Origin: a bacterium
GTDB taxonomy: Bacteria > Verrucomicrobiota > Verrucomicrobiae > Limisphaerales > J093
Assembly (NCBI GenBank): GCA_021839785.1
Contig: JAKCAB010000764.1
Location: forward strand, 1 to 6,692
Length of the DNA: 6,692 nucleotides
Direction of reading: 5' to 3'
In this document: in pieces, positions 1-5,781 of the stretch
Layout: the number at the start of each line of letters is the position of its first letter
Numbering within the stretch: position 1 is the stretch's first letter
Position numbers and translations under genes: made by a program
The notes under the pieces: generated by a model
The model's input: the letters and a program-made list of their open reading frames with translations, nothing else
Told to the model about the DNA's origin: nothing
Database searches by the model: none

Positions 1-989
1 GAGACCAGATGGTCGAGGTCGCGTTCCCAGGCGGCGAGGTCCATGCCAGGCGCATCGGCCAGCGGCGGCGGCGGGGCGCCACCGGCGGGCAAGCCCGAGG
101 TGACCATTGCCGCGCCGGAGTTGCCAAGGTGCCACAGGCCGCGGCTGACCAGGGTCACCGGGTTCTTCAAGGCGGTGATCAACAGGCTGCGCACGATCAG
201 CCAATCGAACGTCCGCAACGCGAACCCCGGCGGCGACACGCGGCTGGGCGCCTCGTCGTCCACCGGGTTGGTGAGAAACACGGTCAACCGCCGGGGCACG
301 TCCACGAAGACAAACGCCGGATCTTCGCCGGTGACGAACAGGACGCGCCCGCCGGCCGGAACCATTTCACGGAGCGAGGCGCGCAACAAATCGAGCACGT
401 CGCCGGCAAAGGCTTCTTCCTCGACCGTCCGCGCGACCGTGACTCCAGGCGGACGCTGTTCGACCGGCACGAGGCGGATGCAGCCCGCGCTGTCGCGGTA
501 AGCGACGAGTTCCTTTTCGTGCACGAACAACAGGACGCCCTGTTTGGGGTTGGCGGGCAGCAGGCTTTCGACCAAGCGGGCATTGAGTTCGCGCCACTCG
601 ACCGGGCCGCGCACCGGCACGTGGTCACGCGCCTGCAATGGCGCCCGGCCGGGAGCGGAGGCCGTCCGCCGATCGGTTACGAGCCGGACGAGATAGTGCG
701 CGCCCCCGTTGCTGGCGACGGTGTCCGGACACGCCGCCCGCAGCCGGAGATCGCGCCCCGGCATGGTGATGCGGATTTGCAGCGTGTTGGAGGCAAGCGT
801 GGCGACCACGTTGGTCGTGGGCGTTTCCTCCACGCGCTCCAACCGTTGCACGCGGCGCGCGGCGGACAGCGCGCAGCCCCCGCCCAGCAGGAGACACAAA
901 CCGAGGCACAGCGCGACGCCATACCGGCGGGTGTGCCCGCCACGATCAGGGGATGCACCGGCCGGTGCGGGAACGGCGTTCCAAGTCAC
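1..989 (-). CDS. exported or lipid-anchored protein of unknown function, 3' end off the window
   Basis: The frame is open for 329 codons from a GTG at 989 to the left edge; the C-terminus lies outside. No ATG suits a start: the first in-frame ATG is codon 76, past the export signal. The GTG lies 13 nt after the ogt stop, with no Shine-Dalgarno sequence. Residues 21-45 have a twin-arginine n-region (RRYGV), a hydrophobic core (LCLGLCLLL) and then GGGCALSAA, so the protein is probably exported; Cys39 could be a lipidation site, but the preceding residues fit a lipobox poorly. Residues 60-260 look like a mixed alpha/beta soluble domain (GVLLFVHEKELVAYRD, GGRVLFVTGEDPAFVFVDV), followed by a Pro/Gly-rich linker at about 299-315 and GMDLAAWERDLDHLV at the edge. 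That last stretch resembles the lead-in to phospholipase D-like domains, but no HKD motif is visible, so I do not assign that function. It is probably the last visible gene of the four-gene operon. Confidence 0.72.
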   Translation of the reverse strand, partial: MTWNAVPAPAGASPDRGGHTRRYGVALCLGLCLLLGGGCALSAARRVQRLERVEETPTTNVVATLASNTLQIRITMPGRDLRLRAACPDTVASNGGAHYLVRLVTDRRTASAPGRAPLQARDHVPVRGPVEWRELNARLVESLLPANPKQGVLLFVHEKELVAYRDSAGCIRLVPVEQRPPGVTVARTVEEEAFAGDVLDLLRASLREMVPAGGRVLFVTGEDPAFVFVDVPRRLTVFLTNPVDDEAPSRVSPPGFALRTFDWLIVRSLLITALKNPVTLVSRGLWHLGNSGAAMVTSGLPAGGAPPPPLADAPGMDLAAWERDLDHLV

Positions 990-1002
990 GGCGCGAACCG
1001 GA

Positions 1003-1491
1003 TCACGCCGCCTGACGCTCGCGTTCCAGCAGCCGCTGCTTCCACTCCAAACCGCCGGAAAATCCGCCCAGCCCGCCGCCCGCCGCCACCGCTCGATGGC
1101 AGGGCGTCAGCACCGGAATCGGGTTCGCGCCGCACGCCTGGCCCACGGCGCGGAAGGCGCGCGGCCGGCCGACGCTGGCCGCGATTTCCGCGTAGCTCCG
1201 CGTGCTGCCGGCGGGGATGGCCCGCAAGGCCTGCCAGACGGTACGTTGAAAATCGGTGGCTTCCGATTCGTCCAGCGGCGGCAGCGCGGCGACGTTCTGG
1301 CCAGCCAGCGCGCGGTTCAGTGCCTTGGCGGTCATCTGCGCCCACTTTCGCGGTTGCGGCGGGAGCGATTCGATCGGTGCGGGGGGCGTGCGCGACCGTC
1401 GCGGAAAATCGAGGCCGGCGAGGCCACGCTCGGTGAGCACCGCGGTGAAGTCGCCGTCCGCCGTCGTCAACAGAACGCGTTGTGAGTTCAT
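1003..1491 (-). CDS. ogt: methylated-DNA--protein-cysteine S-methyltransferase (O6-alkylguanine repair)
   Basis: This 162-residue protein removes alkyl groups from O6-alkylguanine (and O4-alkylthymine) in DNA by transferring them irreversibly to its own cysteine, acting once in the cytoplasm. The active-site motif PCHR is at 130-133, making Cys131 the acceptor. Other landmarks fit the family: SYAEIA (99-104) with the conserved Tyr100, RAVGQACGANPIP (114-126) with the arginine finger Arg114 and Asn123, and the C-terminal LGGFSGGLEWKQRLLERE (141-158). Residues 1-75 form the usual divergent N-terminal domain. The length matches single-domain Ogt/MGMT proteins; there is no Ada-type regulatory domain. 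The family's usual PCHRV is PCHRA here. The ATG at 1491 was chosen because it overlaps the stop of the upstream gene as ATGA and begins the family-length protein; a longer frame upstream has no Ogt homology and overlaps two other genes. Translation is probably coupled to the preceding gene. Confidence 0.96.
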   Translation of the reverse strand: MNSQRVLLTTADGDFTAVLTERGLAGLDFPRRSRTPPAPIESLPPQPRKWAQMTAKALNRALAGQNVAALPPLDESEATDFQRTVWQALRAIPAGSTRSYAEIAASVGRPRAFRAVGQACGANPIPVLTPCHRAVAAGGGLGGFSGGLEWKQRLLERERQAA

Positions 1492-1988
1492 CGGTAGTAA
1501 ATGTAGATCAGCCCCCAGAGGATCAAAATGAACAGGCCGCACAAGGCCAGGAAGCGGTTGCGCGCCACGCGCTTTTCGTACCGGAGCGGCCGCAGGCCCT
1601 GCACGTTGCCGGCCGCCAGGTAGCGTACCAGCGTTGGATTCGACGTGGCGTTCCCGCGGAGCTGGCGCCACCAGCGTCGCACGGCGGCGAGCGGATCGTA
1701 CTTGCGCACGCCGAGTTCGTTGTAATGGGCGGGGGTGGAGTCGCCGCCGAACGGGTTGGTCACTTTCTGGTGGCTGACTTCCTCGAAATCCGGACCGCCC
1801 GTGGCTGCCGGGTGAACAGGAGCCCCCGGCACGTGCGGTTGGGCGGTCGAGCGGAGTTTCGGCTGGGCCTGCTCGTGGTCGATCTGCGCGTGCAGGTCCG
1901 CGATCTGCGACTGCAATTCCGCCAGGCGCGCGCTGAGTTGCCGCTCGTGTTCGCGGATCGGATCGTGCTTTCTGCCGAACAAGGCCAT
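1488..1988 (-). CDS. small coiled-coil protein with a C-terminal membrane anchor, unknown function
   Basis: I do not recognise this 166-residue protein. Residues 10-42 form a charged heptad-like helix (REHERQLSARLAELQSQIAD), probably a short coiled coil. A Pro/Gly/His-rich linker follows (about 43-85). Then comes a compact region with NELGVRKYDPL (90-100) and aromatic-basic RRWWRQL (104-110). Residues 145-164 are strongly hydrophobic (FLALCGLFILILWGLIYIYY) and end one residue before the C-terminus. With no N-terminal signal, this suggests a tail-anchored protein whose bulk is cytoplasmic. The ATG at 1988 lies 12 nt after the stop of the upstream gene, which encodes a protein of the same design, and its own stop overlaps the ogt start by 4 nt. 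It is certainly expressed as part of this cluster if the cluster is expressed. The N-terminal MALFGRK has no signal character. Function is open; a structural or partner role with the neighbouring tail-anchored protein is inference. Confidence 0.85.
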   Translation of the reverse strand: MALFGRKHDPIREHERQLSARLAELQSQIADLHAQIDHEQAQPKLRSTAQPHVPGAPVHPAATGGPDFEEVSHQKVTNPFGGDSTPAHYNELGVRKYDPLAAVRRWWRQLRGNATSNPTLVRYLAAGNVQGLRPLRYEKRVARNRFLALCGLFILILWGLIYIYYR

Positions 1989-2000
1989 GCAAGGCGCGGC

Positions 2001-2714
2001 TCAGCGCCGGAGCAAAATCGCTGTCAATACGCCCAGCGCCACCAAGGCCACCGCCGCCAGCGGCCAGGTGAGCGCGAAGCCAACCTTGAGCAGTTCGCCG
2101 AACCGCTGGCCGGCCAGGCTGCCCAGACCGGCGGGGGTCGTGGCGGACCCGCTCGGATTGCCGGGCGCGGCGGCGGTTTCGCCGTTCAGGACCGGCCATT
2201 TCAGGCGCGCCGAATTCCATTCCATCCGGGCGTTCTCGATGGTGGTGAGCGCGCGGGTCAACTCGGTCTGCCAGGTTTCGGGCGTCCAGGTTTCCTGCCG
2301 GATCGCCTGTACGTTCGTCAGCGCCTCGCGGAGACCTTGCAGGGTTTTGGCCATTTGCTCCGCCTCGCGGCGGGCCTGGAACTCGGCCTTTTCGAGCAGC
2401 TCCAGGCCGCGGGTCAGGTGCTGCACCATTTCCGGCCGGCTGGTCTCGAATTCGGCCTGTCGGCGGCGGGCTTCCTCCAACGCCACCCGCTCGCGCTCGA
2501 GCGCCTCCTGGCGGGCCTTGAGATCGGCGAGTTGCTGGTGCTTGGCGGTGAGGTGGGTCTCCAATTCCTCCCGCGTGGGCGGGCGGCCCGCCGGCGGATG
2601 TGGCTGCGGATTCATCGGGGCAGAGGAAGGCAGGGTGGCCACGGACGGACGCGTGGGCTGGCTGGCGGTGAAATCGTGGTCAATGAAATCGCTGTCGTCG
2701 AACGGCGCTGACAT
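2001..2714 (-). CDS. coiled-coil protein with a C-terminal membrane anchor, unknown function
   Basis: This 237-residue protein belongs to no family I can name. It begins with an acidic, disordered-looking stretch (residues 1-47, rich in Asp, Pro, Ser and Thr). A long charged helix at about 48-135 (for example LADLKARQEALERERVALEE) has clear coiled-coil character and no Pro except at 94. A second helical part with several Trp residues (143-173; TWTPETWQTEL, RMEWNSARLKW) follows, then a Gly/Ala/Pro/Ser linker (178-200). Residues 211-234 (VGFALTWPLAAVALVALGVLTAIL) form one membrane span ending at LRR. No signal peptide is present, so the likely topology is tail-anchored with the body in the cytoplasm. 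The ATG at 2714 is the only sensible start and has no Shine-Dalgarno sequence; a promoter-like -10 element lies just 6 nt upstream. As the first gene of the minus-strand cluster, it precedes a second protein of the same architecture by 12 nt, which suggests they act together. Confidence 0.87.
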   Translation of the reverse strand: MSAPFDDSDFIDHDFTASQPTRPSVATLPSSAPMNPQPHPPAGRPPTREELETHLTAKHQQLADLKARQEALERERVALEEARRRQAEFETSRPEMVQHLTRGLELLEKAEFQARREAEQMAKTLQGLREALTNVQAIRQETWTPETWQTELTRALTTIENARMEWNSARLKWPVLNGETAAAPGNPSGSATTPAGLGSLAGQRFGELLKVGFALTWPLAAVALVALGVLTAILLRR

Positions 2715-2720
2715 GGCCGC

Positions 2721-2748
2721 ACTTTAACACTGACCCCCAGGGTGTAAA
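2721..2748 (-). promoter_or_regulatory. candidate promoter of the tail-anchored protein/ogt operon
   Basis: On the minus strand, TTTACA (2748-2743, five of six matches to TTGACA) is followed by a 16-nt spacer and TAAAGT (2726-2721, four of six matches to TATAAT), with an extended -10 TGT directly before it. Only 6 nt (ggccgc in plus-strand order) separate the -10 element from the ATG at 2714, so transcription would begin at or next to the start codon and give a leaderless or nearly leaderless message. Assignment is by consensus only. Confidence 0.4.
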
Positions 2749-2871
2749 GCGCCCCGCCGCCGGAGTTCTTCACCGGTGTTTCCCAGCGCGTGTTGCGGCT
2801 TTTGGAAACCGGGTCTGCCCGGCATGGATTGCCTTAGAAAGCGCATCGCTCGGCAGTGCTTTGCTCCGGGG

Positions 2872-2900
2872 TTGACAGGTCGGCGGGCGAGGACTACCAC
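2872..2900 (+). promoter_or_regulatory. candidate promoter of the secreted helical-repeat protein
   Basis: A perfect TTGACA (2872-2877) is followed by a 17-nt spacer and TACCAC (2895-2900, three of six matches to TATAAT). It would place the transcript start near 2907, about 20 nt before the ATG at 2928. The -35 match and spacing are good, but the -10 is weak. TACCACC recurs 15 nt downstream (2910-2916), which may be chance. Confidence 0.38.
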
Positions 2901-2927
2901 CGCCTTGGATACCACCAAAACAGACCT

Positions 2928-3674
2928 ATGAAGACACGAACTTTCATTCAATCACATGCGGGCCGACTGCTTTGCTGGCTGGCGGTGCTCGCCTTGTCGG
3001 GCATGGCTTTCCTTGCCTGTGCGGACGCACCGCGCGCCCAGGCGTTGCGCGAAAAGGCCGCCGCCTTGGAGCAAAAAGCGCGCGACCTCAAGGCGGATGG
3101 CCACGGCGAACAGGCGCAACAGGTCATGGCCGAGGTGCGCGAACTGCTGGCGCGCGCCGACAAAATGGAACAGGCCGCGCCGGGGGATCGCGAACAGGAC
3201 ATGGCGGAGCGGGTCGCGATGAAGCAAAAACTCGCGAAGCTCCAGGCGGAAGTGCAGGAGCTGCGCGCCGCGGGCAAATTGGATCGGGCGGCGGAAGCCA
3301 AGCAACGCGCCTTTGAGCTTCAGCGCGCTTTGGAGGAGTCGGCGGCCAGGCCGCCGGTGAAGCGCCCGGAACTGAAAGGGCCGCGTCCCGGCGAACGTCC
3401 CGGTCCGATGCCGCCAGAGGCGGCCGAAATGCAGCAACGGCTCCGGCACTTGCAGGTGGCCATCGACAATCTTCACGCCGCCGGCCTGCACGAACCCGCC
3501 GAGCGCCTGGCGCAGGAAAGGGAGCGCATGATGGACCGCATGCGCGCCGAAGCCGGTCCCGGCCGGGAGATGCGGGAACAAATGGAGCGCCTGCAGAACC
3601 AGATTCAGGAGTTGCGCCGCGCCCTGGAGGATCTGCGGAGGCAATTCGAGGAGTTGCGCCACGAGCAGCGCTGA
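2928..3674 (+). CDS. secreted, highly charged alpha-helical repeat protein, unknown function
   Basis: A 248-residue protein with a clear signal peptide: basic start (MKTR, Arg13), hydrophobic core LLCWLAVLALSGMAFLA (14-30) and probable signal peptidase I cleavage after ACA at 30-32, before DAPRA. The mature part is almost wholly helical, rich in Glu, Arg, Gln, Ala and Leu. It carries three copies of a helix-turn-helix motif: DLKADGHGEQAQQVMAE (53-69), ELRAAGKLDRAAEAKQR (111-127) and NLHAAGLHEPAERLAQE (181-197), each preceded by a charged helix. A Pro/Arg-rich linker (141-164) separates copies two and three, and residues 214-247 form a final coiled coil (LQNQIQELRRALEDLRRQFE). The ATG at 2928 is preferred over an upstream in-frame start at 2856 because it begins the signal peptide exactly. 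No Shine-Dalgarno sequence is present. It is probably a single-gene transcript acting in the periplasm or cell envelope; the hairpins suggest a binding role, which is inference. Confidence 0.85.
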   Translation: MKTRTFIQSHAGRLLCWLAVLALSGMAFLACADAPRAQALREKAAALEQKARDLKADGHGEQAQQVMAEVRELLARADKMEQAAPGDREQDMAERVAMKQKLAKLQAEVQELRAAGKLDRAAEAKQRAFELQRALEESAARPPVKRPELKGPRPGERPGPMPPEAAEMQQRLRHLQVAIDNLHAAGLHEPAERLAQERERMMDRMRAEAGPGREMREQMERLQNQIQELRRALEDLRRQFEELRHEQR

Positions 3675-3773
3675 GCGAGCGGATCAGAGTCCGATTTTCC
3701 TCTGTGGGCCACAGTTTCGCTGGCCAGTTGAAGGAATCGACGGGGGCAGAGGCTCACTGCGTTTAGTGTCGAG
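3675..3773 (+). other. convergent intergenic gap, no convincing terminator
   Basis: This 99-nt gap separates the ends of the plus-strand helical-repeat gene and the minus-strand GH20-like gene. It contains a 4-bp stem CGGA/TCCG (3680-3683 with 3690-3693) followed by ATTTTCC, and a short palindrome CTGTGGGCCACAG (3702-3714) with a one-base centre. Neither is strong enough to call an intrinsic terminator. Termination here may depend on Rho or on a structure I cannot judge by eye. Confidence 0.4.
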
Positions 3774-4847
3774 TTAAGGCGCGAAGCAGGCGCGGATGGT
3801 CTCGACGATTTGGTTGGCTTGCTTTGCGGAGTCGCCGGCCTCGCCCAGCAAGGCGCGGCTGAGTTGCTCGCCACCGGTCCACGTCGTGCAAAGGTGGCCG
3901 ACCATCTTCACGGTCGCGTGGGCGCGGGCAAAGTCGCGCAGGGCCAGGGCGGCTTTTGGGTTGCGCCAACTCGAGGGCCAGACGCGGAAGCCTTTTTCCT
4001 GGAAGTAGGTTACTGACGGATACGCGTCCCGCGGCTCGTAGTGCCAGTCGCACAGGACGATGTCTTTCGGGATCAGATCGATCGCCGGCGCGGTGCCGTT
4101 GCGGCTGGATTCCCACTCGCCGTACTTCATGGTCTTGTCGTCGAGCAAGCGGTCGCCCCACATGAGCATCTCGACCTTCTTTTCGCCGACGAGGTGCCGG
4201 TGATAATCGTTGACGGCCTTGGCGAAAAGCTTCGCCGGATCCTGGCCGCGGCAGCGCTCGCACTGGTCGCTGGCGATCAAGAACACCTCGTCCATGCCCA
4301 CGTGGAGGGCGTCGGCTTGGAAGGCATCGAGCAATTCGTCCATGAGAGCGAAGACAACCTGGTTCACGCCGGGCGCCTGCGGGCACCAGCTCCGGCAATA
4401 GATGTCCGGATTGGTCAGCGGAATCTTCGGTGTTTCGTCGAACTCCGGATGCTTTACCAGCAATGGCAGCGTGTTCTTAGCCCAGGATTGGTGGCCCAGG
4501 CAGTTGAAGAGCGGGATCAGGCGGATGCCTTTTTCGCGGCACAGCGCGGCAAGATCGCGCGCCTGCTCTTTGTTCATCGCGCCCGCCTGGGCGAGTTCCG
4601 GGTGCGACTGCCAGGCGAAGTTGTAGTCCACCTCCATGAGAATGGCGTTCACGCCCAGCGGCGCCAGCTTCTCGGCGATGGCCCGTTTCACCAACGGGAG
4701 ACCGGCGGCCTGGGGCGCCATGAAATGGACGCCCCGCCACGGAGGCTTGGCGGACGCGGCGGTTTCCGCCGCCCTGAGCGGAGTAATGGCGATGCTCAGG
4801 GCGAGAACGGCAGCGGCGGCAAACGCCGGCAGAGTGAGCGATTTCAT
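3774..4847 (-). CDS. secreted glycoside hydrolase family 20-like protein (beta-N-acetylhexosaminidase-type catalytic domain)
   Basis: This 357-residue protein probably hydrolyses terminal N-acetylhexosamine or a related sugar outside the cytoplasm. The signal peptide is residues 1-26 (core AFAAAAVLALSIAI, cleavage likely after LRA at 24-26). A TIM-barrel pattern follows: WRGVHFMAP (37-45), NAILMEVDY (67-75), IRLIPLFNCLGH (108-119), ALHVGMDEVFLI (180-191), VEMLMWGDRL (225-234), DIVLCDWHY (262-270) and VKMVGHLCTTW (313-323). Asp186-Glu187 in HVGMDEV match the Asp-Glu catalytic pair of family 20, where Glu is the acid and Asp helps the substrate acetamido group attack. Trp230, Trp268 and Trp323 could line the sugar pocket. 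The protein is shorter than classical hexosaminidases and lacks their N-terminal domain, so substrate specificity is uncertain and a divergent family assignment is possible. Cys196 and Cys199 form a CxxC close to the active site. It starts 13 nt after the DUF1080 gene and is probably co-transcribed with it. Confidence 0.87.
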   Translation of the reverse strand: MKSLTLPAFAAAAVLALSIAITPLRAAETAASAKPPWRGVHFMAPQAAGLPLVKRAIAEKLAPLGVNAILMEVDYNFAWQSHPELAQAGAMNKEQARDLAALCREKGIRLIPLFNCLGHQSWAKNTLPLLVKHPEFDETPKIPLTNPDIYCRSWCPQAPGVNQVVFALMDELLDAFQADALHVGMDEVFLIASDQCERCRGQDPAKLFAKAVNDYHRHLVGEKKVEMLMWGDRLLDDKTMKYGEWESSRNGTAPAIDLIPKDIVLCDWHYEPRDAYPSVTYFQEKGFRVWPSSWRNPKAALALRDFARAHATVKMVGHLCTTWTGGEQLSRALLGEAGDSAKQANQIVETIRACFAP

Positions 4848-4860
4848 GGCAAGTCGGGGA

Positions 4861-5607
4861 TTATTGGGTGGCGCCGTTCAGCCGTTTCACCCGGATGTTC
4901 CGGTACCGCACGAATTGCTTGGTGAGATCGCCACCGCCGTGCACCTGGAGCGCGATCGCGCCTTTGTCGGGCAGCCGCTTCTCCGTGTCGGTCCAATCCA
5001 TGATTTGGACGCCGTTGATCCAGGTGGTGATGTGGGGCGGGTTGTGCTCGATCCGGGCGCGCAACTCGTTCCACTGCCCGTGCCGCCAGAAGAACGGCCA
5101 ACTCTCGGCGAGGACCGGCAGCGGGACCTGGTTTGGCTGCAGCGCGATCTTGTCGGGCGAATCGAGAAAATTGAAGTTGCGCGAGCCGAAGCCGCCCAAG
5201 CCCTCGCCATAGACGCCCATCAAATTGCCGCCGGCGTGATAGTCGATCATCGCCTGGTAGGCCCGGCCGTCCTCGGTGCTGCGCAGGAACAGGCCGCTGT
5301 CCGGCCCGAAGTCGTTGTTCATTTCGAGCACCACCTCGAAGTCGCCGAAGGCCTCGTCGGTGACGATGATGCCGCCGTTGCCGGGGATGTCCTGGGTGCC
5401 GACGATGGCGCCGTTTTTGACCACCCACTTGCCACCGGTCTTGTTGCCGCTGGCCCGGCTGTGGCCGGTCTTGGCCGAGACATGCCAGCCTATCAGCGAT
5501 TGGCCGTCGAAGATCGACGTGAACTCCTGAGCGGAAAGCTGTGCCGTCACCGTCAGGCCGAGCGTTGCCAGCAGCAGACCGCGTGCAAAACGAGGGAGAG
5601 TTTTCAT
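4861..5607 (-). CDS. secreted DUF1080 / 3-keto-disaccharide hydrolase domain protein
   Basis: A 248-residue protein consisting of a signal peptide (1-26; core LLLATLGLTVTA, cleavage likely after LSA at 24-26) and one DUF1080 domain, a concanavalin-like beta-sandwich. Some family members hydrolyse 3-keto-glycosides formed by sugar oxidation; others may only bind glycans. Family landmarks are FTSIFDGQSLIGWH (29-42), KWVVKNGAIVG (60-70), FGDFEVVLEMNN (88-98), PDSGLFLRS (102-110), a central loop with YHAGGNLMGVYGEG (123-136), WNELRARIE (179-187), ITTWINGVQIMDW (193-205), GAIALQVHGGG (216-226) and VRYRNIRVKRL (233-243). The ATG at 5607 begins a normal signal peptide; a TTG 12 codons upstream would add a poor n-region and is not used here. 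The GH20-like gene follows after 13 nt, suggesting joint action on one glycan. The mature protein is probably periplasmic. Catalysis by this member is inferred from the family, not shown by a known residue set. Confidence 0.92.
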   Translation of the reverse strand: MKTLPRFARGLLLATLGLTVTAQLSAQEFTSIFDGQSLIGWHVSAKTGHSRASGNKTGGKWVVKNGAIVGTQDIPGNGGIIVTDEAFGDFEVVLEMNNDFGPDSGLFLRSTEDGRAYQAMIDYHAGGNLMGVYGEGLGGFGSRNFNFLDSPDKIALQPNQVPLPVLAESWPFFWRHGQWNELRARIEHNPPHITTWINGVQIMDWTDTEKRLPDKGAIALQVHGGGDLTKQFVRYRNIRVKRLNGATQ

Positions 5608-5745
5608 GCGCCGAAGTGTTGCGCACCGCGGGGTGGCGGGCAAGAACGCGTTGGGGCCGGATCGGGAAGCGGAGTCAGCAACGGTGAGTCAACGCTGCGT
5701 CGAGCGACGGTTCAGATCGGCGCGCCGGTTGGGCGCCGCCCGAAC

Positions 5746-5774
5746 TTGTTGAGGCCCCGGCTCTGTGATACACG
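5746..5774 (+). promoter_or_regulatory. weak candidate promoter ahead of the beta-CASP nuclease gene
   Basis: TTGTTG (5746-5751, three of six matches) is followed by a 17-nt spacer and TACACG (5769-5774, three of six), with an extended -10 TGA at 5766-5768. Transcription would begin near 5781, right at the ATG (5782) of a 22-codon upstream reading frame and about 65 nt before the nuclease start. Both hexamers are poor and the call rests mainly on the TGnTA extension and spacing. Confidence 0.2.
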
Positions 5775-5781
5775 TCCGCCC

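Noticed and set aside
9..1436. A 475-codon open frame on the plus strand opposite ogt and the exported protein
   Set aside because: Its translation is Arg/Pro/Ala/Gly-rich with no family signature, and the minus strand carries the unmistakable Ogt motifs over the same bases. It is a GC-driven antisense frame.
1003..2220. A 405-codon frame that would extend Ogt at its N-terminus
   Set aside because: The extra 243 residues are low-complexity Arg/Pro/Gly sequence overlapping two other genes out of frame. The ATG at 1491 yields the normal family length and an ATGA overlap.
1482..2727. Long plus-strand frames (409 and 246 codons) opposite the two coiled-coil genes
   Set aside because: They are complementary to well-structured heptad-containing proteins with clear membrane spans, and the stacked gene spacing on the minus strand is operon-like. 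The plus-strand translations have no domain signal.
2724..2951. A 75-codon minus-strand frame in the divergent gap
   Set aside because: It overlaps the signal-peptide start of the plus-strand gene and the candidate promoters, and has no start context or recognisable content.
3702..3714. Palindrome CTGTGGGCCACAG as a terminator
   Set aside because: The arms are separated by one base, too short for an RNA hairpin loop, and no T-run of useful length follows. It might be a protein-binding site, but nothing supports that.
5718..5738. Inverted repeat CGGCGC / GCGCCG with a 9-nt loop in the second divergent gap
   Set aside because: Six-base GC arms occur often by chance in such GC-rich DNA, and there is no T-run or further structure to suggest a terminator or riboswitch.
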